Assembly: GCA_021323265.1 (NCBI GenBank)
Contig: JAJTCO010000009.1
Coordinates: 1 to 64,000 of the forward strand
From: Pseudoduganella sp.
Lineage (GTDB): Bacteria; Pseudomonadota; Gammaproteobacteria; Burkholderiales; Burkholderiaceae_D
Reading direction: 5' to 3'
DNA: 64,000 nt
Shown: positions 49,685 to 61,027 of the stretch, one piece after another
Layout of the letters: every line of letters starts with the position of its first letter
Position numbering within the stretch: the stretch's first letter is position 1
Notes under the pieces: generated by a model
What the model was told of the DNA's origin: nothing
The model's input: only the letters and a program-made list of their open reading frames with translations
Database searches by the model: none
Position numbers and translations under genes: made by a program

Positions 49685-50780
49685 AGCTGGCGTGCAGGCT
49701 CTGGATGTACAGGCGCTCCGGCGTCTCCAGCACCGCCGTGGTTTCGGGGTAGGCGCCGGACGGGTCTTGCAGGTCGGCCAGCACCTTGCCGTCGTCGTTG
49801 AAGGCGAATACGTGGCCGTAGGCCTTGGGGACGGGCCACATGGCGCGCGGCAGGCGCAGGGTCAGCTTGCGCATGAACGGCCTTTGCGCCAGCTTGTCGA
49901 TGGTCGGGTTGCGCGGCTTGACCAGGCCGACCCAGATCTTCCCGTCGCGCCCGCGCATCAGGTTGTCGGGATAGCCCGGCAGGTTGTCGAACAGGATTTC
50001 GCGCGCGCCGCTGCGGGCGTCGATCTTCCAGATGCGGTAGCGCCCCGTCTCGTTGACGAACAGGGTATGGCCGTCGGCCGCGAGGGCGATGCCGTTGGCG
50101 AAGGACAGCCCGTCGGCCAGCACGCGCGTCTTGCCGCTGGCCGGGTCGTAGGCCAGCACGCGGCCGGTGGCCGACTGCTCCAGGATATCGAGCACGCTCG
50201 CTTCAAACGTGCCGCCCCACTGCGCCGGCGCGAAGCGGGTCGAGGCGTCGGTGAAGTAGATCATGCCGTCGGGGGCCACCACCACGCCGTCGGCGTACAG
50301 GATGGGGTCGCCCGGCGCCACTTCCGTGCTCAGCACGCTGGTCTTGCCGTCGGGCGCGATGGCCAGCAAGCCCTTCATGGCATCGGCGGCAATCAGGCGC
50401 CCGCCGGCATCGAAGTCGAAGCCCAGCACGCGGCCGCCGGTGCTGGCGAAGACTTCGCGCCCGCTGCCGTCCGGCGCCATGCGCAGGATCTTGCCGCTGG
50501 TGACGGCGGCATACAGCTTGCCGTCCGGCCCCATGGCCAGGTGTTCCGGCCCATGCTCGGCGCCGATGTCGATCTTGCGCAGGCCGGCCAGGCGGGTGTT
50601 GGCCGCGTGGGCGCCGGCGTAGCCGGGCGCCGCTTGCGGGCTCCAGGACACCGGTTCGGCCGGCACCGGCCACAACAGCAGGTAGGCGACGACTGCGACC
50701 AGGGTCAGCCCCGCGCCCGCACTTATTTTAGATCCGATGGTACTGTCCACACTGACTCCCGCAACCAAGACAGCTGCCAT
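49659..50780 (-). CDS. SMP-30/strictosidine-synthase-like beta-propeller protein
   Basis: A 373-residue protein with one N-terminal hydrophobic helix and a six-bladed propeller. Blades show repeating GPDGKLYAAVTSGKI, FDFDAGGRLIAAD, VAPDGMIYFTDAS and LAADGHTLFVNE motifs. PGYPDNL near residue 255 resembles the calcium-site region of gluconolactonase/APMAP relatives. Hydrolysis of a lactone is the usual guess. Start is uncertain: ATG 50780 has no ribosome site, while GTG 50750 is preceded by GGGAG. It is downstream of the pectin operon on the same strand, 42 bp after the DUF5060 gene, so it may process a sugar lactone. Confidence 0.8.
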   Translation of the reverse strand: MAAVLVAGVSVDSTIGSKISAGAGLTLVAVVAYLLLWPVPAEPVSWSPQAAPGYAGAHAANTRLAGLRKIDIGAEHGPEHLAMGPDGKLYAAVTSGKILRMAPDGSGREVFASTGGRVLGFDFDAGGRLIAADAMKGLLAIAPDGKTSVLSTEVAPGDPILYADGVVVAPDGMIYFTDASTRFAPAQWGGTFEASVLDILEQSATGRVLAYDPASGKTRVLADGLSFANGIALAADGHTLFVNETGRYRIWKIDARSGAREILFDNLPGYPDNLMRGRDGKIWVGLVKPRNPTIDKLAQRPFMRKLTLRLPRAMWPVPKAYGHVFAFNDDGKVLADLQDPSGAYPETTAVLETPERLYIQSLHASFIGWMPRP

Positions 50781-50822
50781 TTTTATCTAAAAAGCAACCT
50801 CCGTCGAGCAATTTCGCCCGCT

Positions 50823-52391
50823 TCAGGGCAGCCGCGTGATGCGCAGCGCCATGTACGGCCGTGCGGGCAGCGCAATGCTGCGGCCATCCTTGTCGGCGAA
50901 GCTATAGTTGTCCCGCTTGCGGATCTCGAACGCGCCCGGCACCGGGGTCACCGTCATGTTCCAGGTGTCGAGCACCTCGGCCTTGAAGCGCATGCCGTCG
51001 GCCAGCCCCGGCTTGGCCAGCACGAACGGCCAGCTGGCAGGCGCCTGGCGTCCGAAGTAGCCGAGATAGTAATGGCCTGGCTTGCCCGCGAACGGGTGCT
51101 CCTGCCACTTGTCGATCGGCTCCAGTCCCTCGGCCGGGCTGCCGGCAAGGACCTGGCGGAAGAACGCCAGGCGCGGCGGGCTCGCGCCGCGCAGCGTGCC
51201 GCCCTTGCCCAGCCAGGACATGTCGTCCGGGTCCTTGAAGATCTCGCTGTGGCCGACGTAGGTGCCGGCGATGGCCCCCATCCAGAAGCGCAACACCATT
51301 TCCTGCGCGCTCAACTGTCCCCAGCGCCGTTCGATATTGCCCTCGTACTTCACTTCGTCGTACACCACCGGTTTCATGTAGACGTCGCGCAGCAGGACGG
51401 CACGCTCGAAATCCTGCGCGATGGCGCCGCTTTGCACGCTGACGTGGGTGACCCAGGGCTTGGTGTGGTTGTACAGCACCATGGCGTTGTGGATCGAGCG
51501 CAGGTGCTGGTACGGATCGCGCGCCTGCACGATCTCGAAGTAGCGGTCCCAGTCCGGCATGCCCTTCTTGACCAGGTAGTCGAATTCGTTGGCGATGGAC
51601 CACCAGACATTGCGGTAGGCCGCCAGGCGTGCCACCACGTAGCGCAGGTAGCGCTCGTTGACTTCGGCCGGCATCTGGTCGAAGCCCCAGTAGCCCTTGT
51701 CGTAGGGGTGGAACAGGATCACGTCGGCCTCGATGCCGAGCGCGCGCAGCTCGCCCACACGCTGCTCGAGATGGCGGAAGAAGGCCGGGTCGAAGCGGGT
51801 GAAGTCCCACTCCTTGGGCGGGGTTCCCGCGAATGGGAAGCGCGGCGGCTGGTGCTTGACGTCGTGGTTGGGGAAGACCAGCATGCGCAGCTTGTTGAAC
51901 GGCGCGCCGGCCAGCGTGGCCAGCGTCTGGCGCTCTACGGCCGGCGGCTGGTGCGTCCAGCCGTAGCTGGTGGTGCCGACCTGCCAGAAGGGCGTGCCGT
52001 CGGCGTAGGCGAAATGGTGCACGCCCTTCACCCGCACCGGGCCATGGTTGCCGGCGCCGGCGGCGACAACCGTAAACGTGCCGCGCTGGCCGTCCAGGGC
52101 GGCGCGGTTGCTGTGTGTCTGGTACTCCCATTGCCCGACGGTGTCGGGCATGAAGCGCAGCTTGTACTGCCCTTCCCCGTCGTAAAAGCCGTCCACCAGC
52201 ACCGTGCGCGCCCCCTGGCGGAAGGTGGCGGAAAGCGCCACCTCGATGAAAGGATTGCCGTCGCGCGGCCCGGCCAGCGCCAGTTCCAGCGTGCCCCAGC
52301 GCTCCACCGGCGCGCCGCCCTGCGCCCGGGCATGCGCCGCCGTGGCCACCGACGCCAGCAGCGCCGCCCCCAGCAGCAGCGCGCGCATCAT
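50823..52391 (-). CDS. DUF5060/DUF4038-type glycoside hydrolase-like protein
   Basis: A 522-residue secreted protein. After a signal peptide comes a DUF5060 beta-sandwich (about 28-110) and a (beta/alpha)8 barrel of the DUF4038/apiosidase-like type (about 120-420). A C-terminal DUF5605 beta domain (about 430-520) follows. Clan GH-A signatures are visible: WWSIANEF with acid/base candidate Glu269, and [11 protein letters not shown] with nucleophile candidate Glu346. The N-terminal 520 residues of the gene at 54208 are a close paralogue. A side-chain glycosidase role on pectin is likely from context. Its ATG overlaps the GH28 stop by 4 nt. Confidence 0.8.
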   Translation of the reverse strand: MMRALLLGAALLASVATAAHARAQGGAPVERWGTLELALAGPRDGNPFIEVALSATFRQGARTVLVDGFYDGEGQYKLRFMPDTVGQWEYQTHSNRAALDGQRGTFTVVAAGAGNHGPVRVKGVHHFAYADGTPFWQVGTTSYGWTHQPPAVERQTLATLAGAPFNKLRMLVFPNHDVKHQPPRFPFAGTPPKEWDFTRFDPAFFRHLEQRVGELRALGIEADVILFHPYDKGYWGFDQMPAEVNERYLRYVVARLAAYRNVWWSIANEFDYLVKKGMPDWDRYFEIVQARDPYQHLRSIHNAMVLYNHTKPWVTHVSVQSGAIAQDFERAVLLRDVYMKPVVYDEVKYEGNIERRWGQLSAQEMVLRFWMGAIAGTYVGHSEIFKDPDDMSWLGKGGTLRGASPPRLAFFRQVLAGSPAEGLEPIDKWQEHPFAGKPGHYYLGYFGRQAPASWPFVLAKPGLADGMRFKAEVLDTWNMTVTPVPGAFEIRKRDNYSFADKDGRSIALPARPYMALRITRLP

Positions 52392-54211
52392 GCGTTAAGC
52401 TCCGTGTTGATGGTCTTGCCGGCGATGCGCACGTTGGTCAGCCTGAGCCGCTTGACGTTGTAGACGAACCAGGGCTGCTCGGCGTTGCGCGGCGTGCCGA
52501 AGTCGGCGTCGGTGATCGAAATGTCGGTCAAGGGCAGCACGGGCGTGCCGGCCGGTCCGTTGAAGCTGCTGGGGACCGGTCCCAGCACCACCATCACCTG
52601 GTTGCAGGAGTAAGCGCCGTCCGCGCCATTGACGTTGCTGGCGCGCACGCGGGATAGGTGGACGTTCGACACTTCGGGCGGGCGGATGCGCACGATGTCG
52701 TCCGACGGCGCGTAGTCGCAGTCGATGGTCAGGATCGCACCGCCGCCCGTGGAGGGCACCGCGCTGCCCATCGCCGGGGTGCCGGGCAGCGGCTTGTACG
52801 GACGCGGCGTGGTCTGCACGCCGTTGGGCAGCGTGATGTCGCGTACGTACAGGTGGCGCAGGTAGCCGCCGCGGTTCATATTGGTCTTCAGGCGGATCGC
52901 AGTCCACAGCGGATCGCTGGCCCAGTGGGCATTGCGGAACTCGATGTTCTGCGCGTAGACATGCTCGATGCCGGCCGACATTTCGCTGCCCAGCGTGATG
53001 CCGCCATGGCCGCTGTTCATCACGCAGTTCTGGATCAGCATGTTGCGCGTCGGGCCGTACTGCGTGTCGCGGTTCTTGCCGGACTTGATGGCGATGCAGT
53101 CGTCGCCGGTATTGAACTCGCAGCCGTTCACCAGGATCGTGTCGCACGATTCCGGGTCGATGCCATCCGAGTTCGGGCCGATGCTGTCCATGCGCACCCT
53201 GTCGATATGCACGTTGCGCGAGTTGACTGGGTGGTGGATCCAGAACGGCGTGTTGATGACCAGGTAGCCCTGCATCAGCACGTCGGTGCAGTCGACGAAT
53301 TCCACCATGCTGGGGCGCAGCGTGTGGCCCAGGCCGAAGATGCGCTTCTCGGGCGGCACGCCGGCTTCCGACAACGCGGGCAGGTAGCGTTCGTCGCTGC
53401 GCCAGCGCTCGCCCGCGCCCTGGATGCGGGCACGGGCCGCCGCGTCCAGTTGCGGCGCCACGTCCGCCAGCGAGGCCGGATTGGCGGGATTGGGCACGCC
53501 CTGGTGCACGGCGCCGGCCAAGGCGCCCTTGGGATTCATGCCCCACCAGCTGCTGCCGCTGCCGTCTTCGAACGGCACGCCGGCCTGGCCGTTGAGGATG
53601 CTGCTCCAGTCCGCGCCCGTGATGGCGATGTTCTTCTGGCCGCGCGCATACACCAGGGGACTGAAGTTCAGGCAGTCGTTGCCCTGCCAGCGCGAGAGGA
53701 CCAGTTTGCCGTTCCTGCCGCAGTCGTACTCGCCGTCGCGCGCATAGTCGGCGGGATTGGCGCTGAACAGCACGTGCGCGCCCGCCTGCAGGTGCACGTG
53801 GACATTGGACAGGAGCGTGATCGGGCCTTTCAGATACCAGTTGCCGGCAGGGATGACGACGCGGCCACCGCCCGCCTGGTGCGCCGCCGCGATGGCGGCG
53901 CGCACGGCCGGGTGGCTGTCGTGCGATCCCGGCGCCGGCGTCTCCAGCTCGCCCTTCCTGCGGATGGTCGGGTAGCCCTGGACCTTGGCCAGGCGGCACG
54001 GCTTGGCGCCAAAGGCGGTGATGGGAAAATCGCGCGGCGGGAAAGCGAGCGGGGTCGCGAAACGGCGCGCGATATCCTGCGCGCGCGACCATGGATCGGC
54101 AACGCTGGCGGCGGCGAACGCGCTACCGCCGGCGGCGGCCAACGCGCCCGCACTGGCGGCGCCCTTCAACAGGGCGCGGCGGCGCGGGGAATGCTGGGCT
54201 GTCTTACTCAT
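52388..54211 (-). CDS. GH28 family polygalacturonase-like enzyme, Tat-exported
   Basis: A 607-residue protein starting [19 protein letters not shown], a twin-arginine-like signal. A right-handed beta-helix follows. The GH28 catalytic set is complete: NSDG (347-350), GDDC with the Asp pair 370-371, GHG (401-403) and RLK (440-442). Hydrolyses alpha-1,4 galacturonide links of pectin or rhamnogalacturonan. I use ATG 54211, which overlaps the previous gene's stop as ATGA; ATG 54226 is possible. It overlaps the following DUF5060 gene by 4 nt, so the operon is tightly coupled. Confidence 0.93.
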   Translation of the reverse strand: MSKTAQHSPRRRALLKGAASAGALAAAGGSAFAAASVADPWSRAQDIARRFATPLAFPPRDFPITAFGAKPCRLAKVQGYPTIRRKGELETPAPGSHDSHPAVRAAIAAAHQAGGGRVVIPAGNWYLKGPITLLSNVHVHLQAGAHVLFSANPADYARDGEYDCGRNGKLVLSRWQGNDCLNFSPLVYARGQKNIAITGADWSSILNGQAGVPFEDGSGSSWWGMNPKGALAGAVHQGVPNPANPASLADVAPQLDAAARARIQGAGERWRSDERYLPALSEAGVPPEKRIFGLGHTLRPSMVEFVDCTDVLMQGYLVINTPFWIHHPVNSRNVHIDRVRMDSIGPNSDGIDPESCDTILVNGCEFNTGDDCIAIKSGKNRDTQYGPTRNMLIQNCVMNSGHGGITLGSEMSAGIEHVYAQNIEFRNAHWASDPLWTAIRLKTNMNRGGYLRHLYVRDITLPNGVQTTPRPYKPLPGTPAMGSAVPSTGGGAILTIDCDYAPSDDIVRIRPPEVSNVHLSRVRASNVNGADGAYSCNQVMVVLGPVPSSFNGPAGTPVLPLTDISITDADFGTPRNAEQPWFVYNVKRLRLTNVRIAGKTINTELNA

Positions 54212-57200
54212 GGCTGCGGGTTCCATCCTTTTCCATTGTCATACTGTGCAAATACCTTGGCGCGGCTATCGTAGCGCGCGGCGTCGCCGGTGGACAGCAG
54301 GCGCCCGCCGCGCCGCCGCGACAGGTCGAGGGGCGCTCCGGCGAGATCCATGCTGCCCGCTTCTTCCCAACCCCGGCCGCCGCGCGGCTCCCCGCTCCAG
54401 CCCAGGGCGCCCACGTGCGGCCCGATGCGGCAATTGATGTAGCGCACGTTGTCCCACGCCGTCGCCACGCCGGGCCGCGCCAGCGTAGTGGCGCCGGCTG
54501 GCACATCGTTGCCGGCCGGGCCGGGACCATGCGTCAGGCGGCTGTTGAGGAAAACGAAGCCCGGATCGTCCTCGGCCACGGTACGCGCCTGCACCAGATA
54601 GCCGCCGCTGGCGCGATTGGCACTGTCGCCCACGGAGCGGATTTCCGATTCCTCGAACAGGGCCGCACGGTTATAGCCCCAGATGAAGTCGACGTTGCCG
54701 GCCACCAGGCTGCGGTAGATCCAGGCGTAGCCTTTGAGCTGCAGCGTGTCCTGCTCGCTGAGAAAATCCACGTGGCGCGCAATGAAGCGCCCTTCGCTGT
54801 TGAAGTACAGCGCTTCGGCCTGGGCGCCGATGGTCTTGCTGCGCCAGGTGGTATTGGCCAGGGTAAGCGTGTCCAGGCGCAGCAGGTCGGCATCCTCCAC
54901 CAGCAGGACCGAGCGGCCGCCGCCGGCGCCGGGCGCCATGGCTGCCTGGCCGGCCCCGCTGCCCGGATTGATGCCGTCGCTGTTCTCGGCGGCGATGACG
55001 GCGCCGCTGCGCGAGTCGCCCAGCAGCGTGACGCGGTCCTTGCCGCGCAGGTAAAGCAGGCCCTCGTGGCGGCCGTTGGCAACGCGGATCGTCACCGGCT
55101 GCGCGCGCTCCATATGCTGCATGGCGTGGTTCAGCGCACCCTGCACCGTGCGGAAGTCGGCCTTGCCGCTGGCGGCCACGCGCAGCAGCGCCGATTGCGG
55201 TGGGCGCTCACGCGTGCGGAAAGTCCAGCCTGCCGCCTTGCCGATGCCATCGAACGGCAGGCCGCCCAGCGTGGCGCCGGTAAAGGCGTGGCCGTCCACC
55301 AGCACGTAGTAGTCGGTCCCGTAGGCCAGCTTGCCGTCGTGCGGGCGGATGGTGACGGTCGCGCCGTCGGCGCTGATGGCCCGGTAGCGCACGACGCGTT
55401 TCACGCCGTCGCGCGTGGCGCCGATTTCATCGAGCTCCATGCCGGGACGAATCACGTCGACCGTCGCGCCGTCGCTGGCCCGCACGATGCGAACCGAACC
55501 CGTGGCGCCCAGTTGCGGCGCCTGGTCGAACCGCAGTTGCAAGCGCGTGTCGACTGCCACGTCGCGCGCGCGCGCTGCCGGCTGCACGGCACGCGCCAGC
55601 GGGTATCTGCGCGCCGAGACAGCGAAGGCAGGGCCGACCTCCAGCGCCAGGGTGACTGCGACGTTCGGGTCTTCCGCGCTGGCCAGGGTGACGGCAGCCT
55701 TGCCTGGGGCACGCGGCGACAGCACCAGCTCGTCCCCTTCCACGCTGGCGGCCGCCACGGACGGATCGCTTGACACGGCGTCGAAGCGCACGGCGCGCAG
55801 GCCGGTGCGCGCCACGGCGCGCACCGCATGGCGTTGGACGGGATCGCCCGCCTGCAGCGACAGATGGCGGTGGCGGTGCACCAGTCCGATGCTGGTCGGC
55901 GGCTGGGCGACGTCGCCGGCGCGCAAGCCGCCGATCTCGAAACGTCCGCCCTGCGCCAGCACGCCGATGCGCGGCGGCAGCGGGTTCGGCGCGTCGACCC
56001 CGATCAGGCGCGTGCCGTTCAGGTAGGCGGTCAGGGCCGCACCGTCGACGTCCAGGCGCACCGTATAGAAGCTGTTGCCGGGCGCCGGTTCGGTGCGCAC
56101 CTGTTTCAGGTATTCCGGCTTGCCGTCGACCATGCGCACGATGTTGACCGCCACCTTGCCCCCGCCGGGGGCCACGTCCAGCCCGAAGCCGAGCCAGTTG
56201 CGTTCGTCTGCATAACGCGCCACCACGTATCCCTGCCCTGCGGCACCGGGCGCCGCACGCAGCCTGGCCTCGACGTAATAGGCGCCGGTGGTGGCGGCCG
56301 CCGTTTCCTGCGCCGGCACCAGCGCCACCCCATCCCCCGGCGTCGCCTGCCAGGCCTGGGCGCGGCACCATGCGGCGCCGCCGGCGCAGGCCGCGCCCTC
56401 GCCTACCCTGACCAGCCGCAGCGCCATGTAAGGTCGGCCGGGCAGCGCGATGCTGCGCCCTTCGCTGTCGGCGAAGTTGTACGCATCCCGCTTGCGCATC
56501 TCGAAGGTGCCGGGCACCGGCGTGACGGTCATGTTCCAGGTGTCGATCACCTCCGCCCGGAACCTGGCGCCATCGGTCAAACCCTTGTTGTGCAGGACCA
56601 CCGGCCAGCTGGTTGGCACCTCGCGGCCGAAGTACCCGAGGTAGTACTGGCCCTGCCGCCCCGCGAACGGGAAGCCCTGCCACTTGTCGATCGGCTCCAG
56701 ACCCTGGGCCGGGCTCTCGGCCAGGATCTTGCGGAAGAATTCCAGCCGTGCCGGGCTTTGTCCGCGCAGCACGCCCCCTTTGGCCCACCACACCACCTGG
56801 TCCGGCGAGCGGTAGGTTTCGCCATGGCCCACGTAGGTGCCTGCAATGGCACCTTGCCAGAAGCGCAGCACCATCTCCTGCGGCGAGAGCTGGCCCCAGC
56901 GCTGCGGGAAGTCGCCCTCGTATTTCACCTCGTCATACACCACTGGCTTGTTGTACACGTCGCGCAGCAGCACGGCGCGCTCGTAGTCCGTCGCCAGCGA
57001 ACCGCTTTGCACGCTCACATGCGTGACCCAGGGCTTGCTGTGGTTGTAGAACTGGAAGGCGTTGTGGATCGAGCGCAGGTGCTGGTACGGATCGTTCTCC
57101 TGCACCAGCTGGAAGTAGCGGTCCCAGTCGGCCATCGACTTCGACTTGATGAAATCGAATTCGTTGGCCATCGACCACCACACATTGCGGTAGGCCGCCA

Positions 57201-57954
57201 GGCGCGCCACGACGTAGCGCAGGTAGCGCTCGTTGGCCTCGGCCGGCATGGCGTCAAAGCCCCAATGTCCCTTGTCGTAGGGATGGAACAGGATGATGTC
57301 GGCCTCGATGCCAAGTGCGCGAAGCTGGCCGACGCGCTGCTCCAGGTTGCGGAAGAAGGCCGGGTTGAAGCGGCTGAAATCCCACTGCGACGGCGCCTTG
57401 CCTTCGAAGGGGTACAGCGGCGGCTCGTTTCGATTGAATTCGTAGCGCTTGGGGAAAACGCCCATGCGGATCTTGTTGAACGGCGCTGCCGCCAGCGTGC
57501 GCAGGGTCTGCTCCTGCAGCGCCGCCGACTGGCTGGTCCAGGCGTAAGCGGTGGTGCCAACCTGCCAGTAAGGCGTGCCGTCGGCGTATGCGAAATGCCA
57601 GATATTGCGCACCCGCACCGGGCCGCGGTTGCCCGGCTTGGGCGCCACGGCCTGGATCTTCCCGGTCCTGCCGGCCAGACCGCTGCGGTTGCTGCGCGTT
57701 TCGTACTCCCAGGTGCCGACGGCGTCCGGCATGAAGCGGATCTTGTACTTGCCGTCGCCGTCGTAGAAACCTGCCACCTGCACGCTGCGCTGCCCTTGCC
57801 GGAACGTGGCCGACAGCTGCACGTCCACGAAGGGATTGCCTTCCCCGGGGCCGGCCAGCTCGATCTCGGCCGTGCCCCATTGTTCGACAGGGTCGGCATG
57901 CGCTGCCGCCGGCAGCAGCAGGACGCAAGCGAGCAGCAGATAGCGCAGCAGCAT
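54208..57954 (-). CDS. GH-A-like (DUF5060/DUF4038) and pectinesterase fusion enzyme
   Basis: A 1248-residue secreted protein. Residues 1-520 repeat the architecture of the 50823 gene product: DUF5060, then a GH-A barrel with WWSMANEF (Glu265) and [10 protein letters not shown], then a DUF5605-like domain. A concanavalin-like region (about 530-690) and Ig-like domains (about 700-930) follow. The last 310 residues form a pectin methylesterase (CE8): EQDTLQLKG with Asp1069, GNVDFIWG with Asp1089, and [10 protein letters not shown]. The usual LGRPW Arg motif is not evident; the end reads [11 protein letters not shown]. It starts 1 nt past the TonB receptor stop and overlaps GH28 by 4 nt. Two catalytic activities on one chain are rare. 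Confidence 0.85.
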   Translation of the reverse strand: MLLRYLLLACVLLLPAAAHADPVEQWGTAEIELAGPGEGNPFVDVQLSATFRQGQRSVQVAGFYDGDGKYKIRFMPDAVGTWEYETRSNRSGLAGRTGKIQAVAPKPGNRGPVRVRNIWHFAYADGTPYWQVGTTAYAWTSQSAALQEQTLRTLAAAPFNKIRMGVFPKRYEFNRNEPPLYPFEGKAPSQWDFSRFNPAFFRNLEQRVGQLRALGIEADIILFHPYDKGHWGFDAMPAEANERYLRYVVARLAAYRNVWWSMANEFDFIKSKSMADWDRYFQLVQENDPYQHLRSIHNAFQFYNHSKPWVTHVSVQSGSLATDYERAVLLRDVYNKPVVYDEVKYEGDFPQRWGQLSPQEMVLRFWQGAIAGTYVGHGETYRSPDQVVWWAKGGVLRGQSPARLEFFRKILAESPAQGLEPIDKWQGFPFAGRQGQYYLGYFGREVPTSWPVVLHNKGLTDGARFRAEVIDTWNMTVTPVPGTFEMRKRDAYNFADSEGRSIALPGRPYMALRLVRVGEGAACAGGAAWCRAQAWQATPGDGVALVPAQETAAATTGAYYVEARLRAAPGAAGQGYVVARYADERNWLGFGLDVAPGGGKVAVNIVRMVDGKPEYLKQVRTEPAPGNSFYTVRLDVDGAALTAYLNGTRLIGVDAPNPLPPRIGVLAQGGRFEIGGLRAGDVAQPPTSIGLVHRHRHLSLQAGDPVQRHAVRAVARTGLRAVRFDAVSSDPSVAAASVEGDELVLSPRAPGKAAVTLASAEDPNVAVTLALEVGPAFAVSARRYPLARAVQPAARARDVAVDTRLQLRFDQAPQLGATGSVRIVRASDGATVDVIRPGMELDEIGATRDGVKRVVRYRAISADGATVTIRPHDGKLAYGTDYYVLVDGHAFTGATLGGLPFDGIGKAAGWTFRTRERPPQSALLRVAASGKADFRTVQGALNHAMQHMERAQPVTIRVANGRHEGLLYLRGKDRVTLLGDSRSGAVIAAENSDGINPGSGAGQAAMAPGAGGGRSVLLVEDADLLRLDTLTLANTTWRSKTIGAQAEALYFNSEGRFIARHVDFLSEQDTLQLKGYAWIYRSLVAGNVDFIWGYNRAALFEESEIRSVGDSANRASGGYLVQARTVAEDDPGFVFLNSRLTHGPGPAGNDVPAGATTLARPGVATAWDNVRYINCRIGPHVGALGWSGEPRGGRGWEEAGSMDLAGAPLDLSRRRGGRLLSTGDAARYDSRAKVFAQYDNGKGWNPQP

Positions 57955-57955
57955 C

Positions 57956-60862
57956 TTAGAACTTGTACTCCAGCGACAGGCGGTACACGCGGCCCAGCAT
58001 ATCCGCCTGCGACGTCAGGTAACCGCCGCTGTAGGTGCTGTTGGACGTCAGCGATGGCCATTCTTCGGTCAGGTTGTTGATGCCGAAGCCGAGCACCATG
58101 TTCTTGATACCGGTGTAGCGCATGTTCAGGTTGTACTGCTGGTAGGCGTCCACCTCGGTCAGGGTCGAACCGACGCGCGGGGTGACATCGGTCACGCCGG
58201 AATTATAGCGGTGCGACAGCGTCGCGCCCCATGCGCCGGTGGTGTAGGTGAATGCCGCGGTGTGCTTCCAGCGCGGGTTGACCTGCGGCAGGCCTGCCAG
58301 GCCGGAGTTCGGACCGGCACCGCCGTAGCGCCCATCGTTGGTGATGATGCCGACGTTGCTCAGCCAAGGGCCGTTCTTCTCGGACTGGAACTCATACTTG
58401 TCCATATAGGTGCCATCGAGCTTCACGTCGAAGCTGCCGAAGCTGGTTTTCGGGAAGCGGTAGCTCGCCGACAGGTCCAGGCCGCGGATGCGGGTCTGGC
58501 CGCGGTTGGCCTGGCTCGCCACGATGTGGTCGATGGTACCGTCGGCGTTGCGCACGAAGTTTACTTCGTACTTGGCCGGGTTCTGCTGGATCTCCGCGAT
58601 GGTCACGGCGCCCAGTACGTCGCGCAGCTTCAGGCCCCAGTAATCGACAGTGATCGACAGATCCTTCACCGGCTCCAGTGCGAAGCCGAACGAGAAGCCA
58701 CGCGATTTTTCCGGCTTCAGGAAGTCGTTGTTGGGCGACTTGGTCCAGTAGTTGGTGGCCACGTTGCACACCTGGTCGAAGGTATAGCCCGGCTTCGGCG
58801 TGCCGGTGCCTGCCTCCAGCGGCTGCGAGCTAGGGCACAGGACCGGGTCGTCCATCACCTGGTTACGCACTTCCGGCGTCGGGTTCTGGATATCGATGAT
58901 CGACGGCGCGCGGAAGCCGGTGTTCACATTACCGCGCAAGACCAGCTGCTGCATCGGCTGCCAGCGGGCCGCCAGCTTGGGATTGATGGTGGTCTGTTTC
59001 AGGTCGCTGTAACGGTCGGCACGCACGGCGCCATTCAGCAGGAAGCTGCTGGTGATGGGCGCTTCGGCCTCCATCAACAGCGAGGAAATGGTGCGGTGGA
59101 TCTTCTTCGCCACGCCCTGCGGGGTTTCGCCCACCAGGTCAGAGCGCACCACGTTGCCGGCGGCGTCGATGTTGTAGCTGCCGTCAGCCTTCTTCAGCAC
59201 GTAGTCCAGCGGCGCATCGAACGTCTGCGCGCCGTCGCGGCGCAGCTCGCCCGACACGGCCAGGGTCAGCGTGCCGCCCGGCAGTTCCCACAGTCCCTTG
59301 GACAAGGTCACGTCGACGCTCTGGTTGAAAGCCTTGTTCAGGCGATAGGTATAGTCTTCCGCCTGGATGCTCTTCAGGTACTCCTGGCCGGCCGCGTCCT
59401 GCAGGCCGAACGGGTTCAGGATGCCGTTGTTGAAGCCTTCCTGCGCCTTGGTGTAGAGGATGTAGCCCTCGCCGACGCGGGTGTCGCGCTTGGATTCGCC
59501 GTAGTTCAGGCCCGCGCGGTAATCCCAGCCCAGCACCTCGCCTTCGGCCGTCAGCACGATGCGGTCGTTGATCTGCTCGTCGTTGCGGTAGGCCGGACCA
59601 AGTTCGGCGGGTCCCCACTGGAAGTAGATGGTCCGGTTGTTCATGTTCAGGTCACTGACCGCGCCAGGCGTCTTGCTCGGGTCGATATACATGGACGGCG
59701 TGTTGCTGCCCGTGTTCTCGCCCACCACCTTGACGCCCGGCGTGATGCCCTTGCCCGGGTAGTACTTGCTGCTGGCCGGCAGCGAATACGTGGTGAACGG
59801 TTGCGTGGAGCCCGGCACCTGCATGCCGCGGTATTTCTTCACGGTGTACTCCGAGTGCAGCACGTCCAGGTCGACCTTGTGGCCGCCCGAGAGGTTCATG
59901 CTGGCACGGCCGCTGACGGTGGTGATCTCGCTGCCGTCGCTGACGGCGTTCCAGAACAGGGGATTGCGCACGCAGCCCGGCGCGTAGACCGGCGTGGCGG
60001 CGGCGCTGTTGTTGCCCAGGGTGGGCGTCGAATATGGCGCCAGGCAACCGCTGGCGAAGGTCGGGTTGTAGTTGGAGTTGGCGTTGCGCGCGAAGCCGAA
60101 GTTGGCAGTCGGCGTCGGGTTGCGCGCATCGGGCGTGATGCCAAGGCCCAGCGTGCGCAGGATGGCCGGGTCGTGCTGCCCCGGACGGTCGCCCTGGAAC
60201 AGCGCGTCCTTCTTCTGGTGCTCCACCGCGATGTAGGCGTTCCAGCCGTCGCGCGACAGGTTGCCGCTGCCGAACATGGCGCCGATGCTCTTGCTGTCGC
60301 CGCCCCCCTCCTGGGTCGGCGCGTATTCGGCCTTGATGTCGGCGCCCTCGAAGCCGCGCTTGGTCCAGAAGTTCTGCACGCCGCCGATGGCGTCCGCACC
60401 GTAGATGGAGGCTGCGCCGCCGTTCAGGGTTTCCACCCGGTCCAGCGAAATGCGCGGGATGACGTTGACCGAGACGTACTGGTCCTGCAACGGCTCGTTG
60501 GCCAGGCGGCGGCCATTGAGCAGGGTCAGGGTCCGCATCGGACCCAGGCCGCGCAGGTTGATCATCGGGCCGGCCGCGCCGGTGTTGGTGCCGAGGGACA
60601 GCGACTGCGGCATTTCCAGCACCAGGTCCTTGAGCTCCGTATGGCCGCGCGCCTCCAGTTCCGCCGCCTTGATGGTGACCAGCGGGGTGGCACCTTCGTT
60701 CGCCACGCGGCGGATCAGGGAACCGGTCACCACTACCGACGCCACCGGTTCATTTGCCGCTGCGGCTTGCGCGGCAGCCTGGTTGGACATCTGCAGCACG
60801 GCCAGGGCGACCGAGGCGGCCAGCACTGCGCGTTGGGTTTGAGGGCCAGCAAGGTAATTCAT
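57956..60862 (-). CDS. TonB-dependent receptor, likely pectin oligosaccharide uptake
   Basis: A 968-residue outer-membrane receptor. A signal peptide precedes [11 protein letters not shown], a TonB-box/plug opening typical of Xanthomonas/Massilia carbohydrate receptors. The plug has [21 protein letters not shown] and [19 protein letters not shown], and the long barrel ends RLSLEYKF with a terminal Phe. GGAGGAG precedes ATG 60862. It is the first gene of the pectin operon and shares an upstream region full of operator-like sites with the divergent FadR-type regulator, so it is probably induced by a pectin-derived sugar acid. Confidence 0.92.
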   Translation of the reverse strand: MNYLAGPQTQRAVLAASVALAVLQMSNQAAAQAAAANEPVASVVVTGSLIRRVANEGATPLVTIKAAELEARGHTELKDLVLEMPQSLSLGTNTGAAGPMINLRGLGPMRTLTLLNGRRLANEPLQDQYVSVNVIPRISLDRVETLNGGAASIYGADAIGGVQNFWTKRGFEGADIKAEYAPTQEGGGDSKSIGAMFGSGNLSRDGWNAYIAVEHQKKDALFQGDRPGQHDPAILRTLGLGITPDARNPTPTANFGFARNANSNYNPTFASGCLAPYSTPTLGNNSAAATPVYAPGCVRNPLFWNAVSDGSEITTVSGRASMNLSGGHKVDLDVLHSEYTVKKYRGMQVPGSTQPFTTYSLPASSKYYPGKGITPGVKVVGENTGSNTPSMYIDPSKTPGAVSDLNMNNRTIYFQWGPAELGPAYRNDEQINDRIVLTAEGEVLGWDYRAGLNYGESKRDTRVGEGYILYTKAQEGFNNGILNPFGLQDAAGQEYLKSIQAEDYTYRLNKAFNQSVDVTLSKGLWELPGGTLTLAVSGELRRDGAQTFDAPLDYVLKKADGSYNIDAAGNVVRSDLVGETPQGVAKKIHRTISSLLMEAEAPITSSFLLNGAVRADRYSDLKQTTINPKLAARWQPMQQLVLRGNVNTGFRAPSIIDIQNPTPEVRNQVMDDPVLCPSSQPLEAGTGTPKPGYTFDQVCNVATNYWTKSPNNDFLKPEKSRGFSFGFALEPVKDLSITVDYWGLKLRDVLGAVTIAEIQQNPAKYEVNFVRNADGTIDHIVASQANRGQTRIRGLDLSASYRFPKTSFGSFDVKLDGTYMDKYEFQSEKNGPWLSNVGIITNDGRYGGAGPNSGLAGLPQVNPRWKHTAAFTYTTGAWGATLSHRYNSGVTDVTPRVGSTLTEVDAYQQYNLNMRYTGIKNMVLGFGINNLTEEWPSLTSNSTYSGGYLTSQADMLGRVYRLSLEYKF

Positions 60863-60927
60863 GAGTCTCCTCCATGTGTGCGATCAAATTGGCTCGATCG
60901 ATTTTAGATTTTGGTATAACCACAGAC

Positions 60928-61025
60928 TAAAGTGGTTAGGCCAATTTCACAAGCAAAAATTCCGGCATGCTGCAAAAAAGCCACTTTTGGCCAGTCCAGA
61001 TTGTAGTTTTGGCCTGACCACTTTA
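60928..61025. promoter_or_regulatory. Operator cluster of the pectin locus (TGGTTAGGCCA-type sites)
   Basis: Three related sites: TGGTTAGGCCA (60933-60943), TGGCCAGTCCA (60988-60998) and TGGCCTGACCA (61010-61020). The first and third lie in 17-bp arms (60928-60944 and 61009-61025) that are reverse complements at 16 of 17 positions. FadR-subfamily regulators bind TGGTnnnACCA-like sequences, so the divergent regulator at 61028 is the obvious ligand. The last site ends 7 bp before that gene's start, which suggests negative autoregulation. Confidence 0.7.
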
Positions 61026-61027
61026 GA

